Assembly: GCA_016213425.1 (NCBI GenBank)
Contig: JACRAI010000016.1
Coordinates: 1-21,181, forward strand
Length of the DNA stretch: 21,181 nucleotides
Source of the DNA: an archaeon
Lineage (GTDB): Archaea; Nanobdellota; Nanobdellia; Woesearchaeales; ARS49
Reading direction: 5' to 3'
Part shown: in pieces, positions 20,163 to 21,181 of the stretch
How the letters are laid out: each line of letters opens with the position of its first letter
Position numbering within the stretch: the stretch's first letter is position 1
Position numbers and translations under genes: made by a program
Notes under the pieces: model-generated
Seen by the model: the letters and a program-made list of their open reading frames with translations, nothing else
The model's database searches: none
What the model was told of the DNA's origin: nothing

Positions 20163-21098
20163 ATGAGTCTAGTTAAAGTATTATCTTTGATTAACAGCGG
20201 AATCACAATAGTTCTTTTACTTGTGTTTGTTATGAATAATTTTCAAATTTATGATCAAGATGCTAAAAATTCTGCAATGTTCTCTCAATTAAAAGGAGAG
20301 CTAGATAATGCAAAAGTAGAATTACAAAATGCTCAAACTGAAAATTACAACCTCTTGCTTAGCGAACTTAGCAATGTTGACTCAAAATATAAATTACAAT
20401 TTATCTTAATGAATAAAAAAGATCAACAAAATGAAAATAAAAAAATAGATAAAAAATTAGACGAATTAGAGTTCAAAGCAAGCGATTTTTCAGATGTTAT
20501 AAAAAATGTCATGCCCAGTGTTGTGAAGATCACTGTAAAAATCCCTGGAAAATTTAAAGAAATTCCTATGGAAGAAGTTAAAAGTGAAGTTAATCAAGCA
20601 CTTGCAACTAAAGGCTATTTTTTAGGTGATGAATCTTCAGAAGACCAGATAACAATCGTAGGTTCAGGAGCAATAGTAAGAAGCGACGGCCTTGTAGTAA
20701 CAAATAAACACGTTGCTAATGCTCCATCAGATATTTGTAATGATGAATTTATTAAAGATTTTTTCACCTGTTCAGAAGATGAAGCAACAATTGAAGTTCA
20801 AACAAGCAAGGATGAAGTTTCTGAAGGAAAATTGACAAAAACCAGTTCTAATTATGATCTTGCTTTTGTTAAAACAGATTTGAGAAGCAAAGCACTTTCT
20901 TTTGCTTCTAAAATATTTCAAGGAGATGAAGTTGTTGCTTTAGGAAATCCTTTAGGTATAGAATTTACTGCAACAAAAGGAATGATCTCAGCCGTTAATA
21001 GCGATATAAATGATGGTTTAGGCAAATTCTGGCTTCAAACAGACACTCCAATAAACCCGGGCAATAGCGCAGGCTGTCTCGTAATTCGTAAAGTATAA
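20163..21098 (+). CDS. Membrane-anchored HtrA/DegP-like serine protease, truncated C-terminus
   Basis: 311 residues. An N-terminal membrane helix (about 7-25) is followed by a polar coiled-coil stalk (35-105) and a trypsin-fold protease domain. The triad is readable: His183 in VVTNKHVAN, Asp232 in YDLAFVKT, Ser302 in NPGNSAG. ALGNPLG (259-265) and WLQTDTPINPGNS (290-302) are typical of HtrA. Two oddities: the usual GNSGGPLV reads GNSAGCLV, and the protein stops nine residues after the catalytic serine. It therefore lacks the last strands of the protease fold (the region normally reading like GEVVGIN) and any PDZ domain. No continuation is visible in the other frames after the stop. It may be a decayed gene, or a fold-defective or regulatory form. 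Confidence 0.8.
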   Translation: MSLVKVLSLINSGITIVLLLVFVMNNFQIYDQDAKNSAMFSQLKGELDNAKVELQNAQTENYNLLLSELSNVDSKYKLQFILMNKKDQQNENKKIDKKLDELEFKASDFSDVIKNVMPSVVKITVKIPGKFKEIPMEEVKSEVNQALATKGYFLGDESSEDQITIVGSGAIVRSDGLVVTNKHVANAPSDICNDEFIKDFFTCSEDEATIEVQTSKDEVSEGKLTKTSSNYDLAFVKTDLRSKALSFASKIFQGDEVVALGNPLGIEFTATKGMISAVNSDINDGLGKFWLQTDTPINPGNSAGCLVIRKV

Positions 21099-21157
21099 AT
21101 ATTAGTTCTCCGTCTATATATTTAGTTTTTATCGTCTATAAAAAGAGGTGATTTGTT

Positions 21158-21181
21158 GTGAGCTACATACAATCTTTTCCA
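21158..21181 (+). CDS. Start of a further gene (partial)
   Basis: GAGGTGAT (21145-21152) is a good Shine-Dalgarno motif, followed by GTG at 21158 and an open frame (M/V-SYIQSFP) to the window edge. A TATA-like CTATATAT lies at 21113-21120, about 38-45 bases upstream, giving a short leader. Only eight codons are visible, so the product is unknown. Confidence 0.4.

Overview
The window looks like a piece of an AT-rich archaeal chromosome, most plausibly a small-genome DPANN-type lineage (Woesearchaeota/Pacearchaeota-like). Three things point there. It carries nreA, an archaea-specific DNA-repair gene with a C-terminal PCNA-binding motif. Most first genes have an archaeal TATA element centred about 25-28 bases upstream of the start codon, implying leaderless or nearly leaderless transcripts, while Shine-Dalgarno motifs appear only at a few genes. 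Genes are short, tightly packed and change strand often. The lineage assignment is inference; the archaeal assignment is well supported. No rRNA, tRNA or CRISPR array was seen.

Layout: (1) 1-2946: the 3' end of a phosphoribosyltransferase, a translationally coupled pair of small paralogous helical proteins, a structured intergenic stretch, an ADP-ribosylglycohydrolase overlapping (ATGA) a small papain-like thiol hydrolase, and a 43-residue ORF overlapping (GTGA) a VOC/glyoxalase-fold protein. (2) 2990-6930: an unknown protein, an apparent relic of an IS200/IS605 right end (omegaRNA-like hairpins, no tnpB), an M29-type aminopeptidase, an unknown protein divergent from cysS, and a cupin. (3) 7124-8292: a wHTH-MNT nucleotidyltransferase with a candidate operator, followed by a HEPN partner interrupted by an in-frame TAA. 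(4) 8320-11564: a three-gene operon for two small membrane-anchored proteins and an 872-residue cysteine-rich secreted protein. (5) 11712-14353: a UDP-glucuronate decarboxylase, a small secreted protein, and a second, intact wHTH-MNT/HEPN pair. (6) 14367-17065: a class II (B12-dependent) ribonucleotide reductase with a corrinoid adenosyltransferase just downstream, a cobalamin-salvage arrangement. (7) 17248-21181: nreA, a Fic protein convergent with and overlapping it, a phage-type hypothetical protein, a divergent control region with three inverted repeats, a membrane-anchored HtrA-like protease truncated just after its catalytic serine, and the start of a further gene.

The reductase and adenosyltransferase work together: one makes adenosylcobalamin, the other consumes it. 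The reductase is unusual. The position of the second active-site cysteine is Thr, the Asn of the N-x-C-x-E motif is Gly, and the C-terminal cysteine pair is absent, while extra cysteines sit beside the remaining redox cysteine. The window is also rich in proteins that add or remove nucleotidyl or ADP-ribosyl groups (two MNTs, Fic, an ADP-ribosylglycohydrolase), suggesting several toxin-antitoxin or conflict modules in one accessory-rich region.
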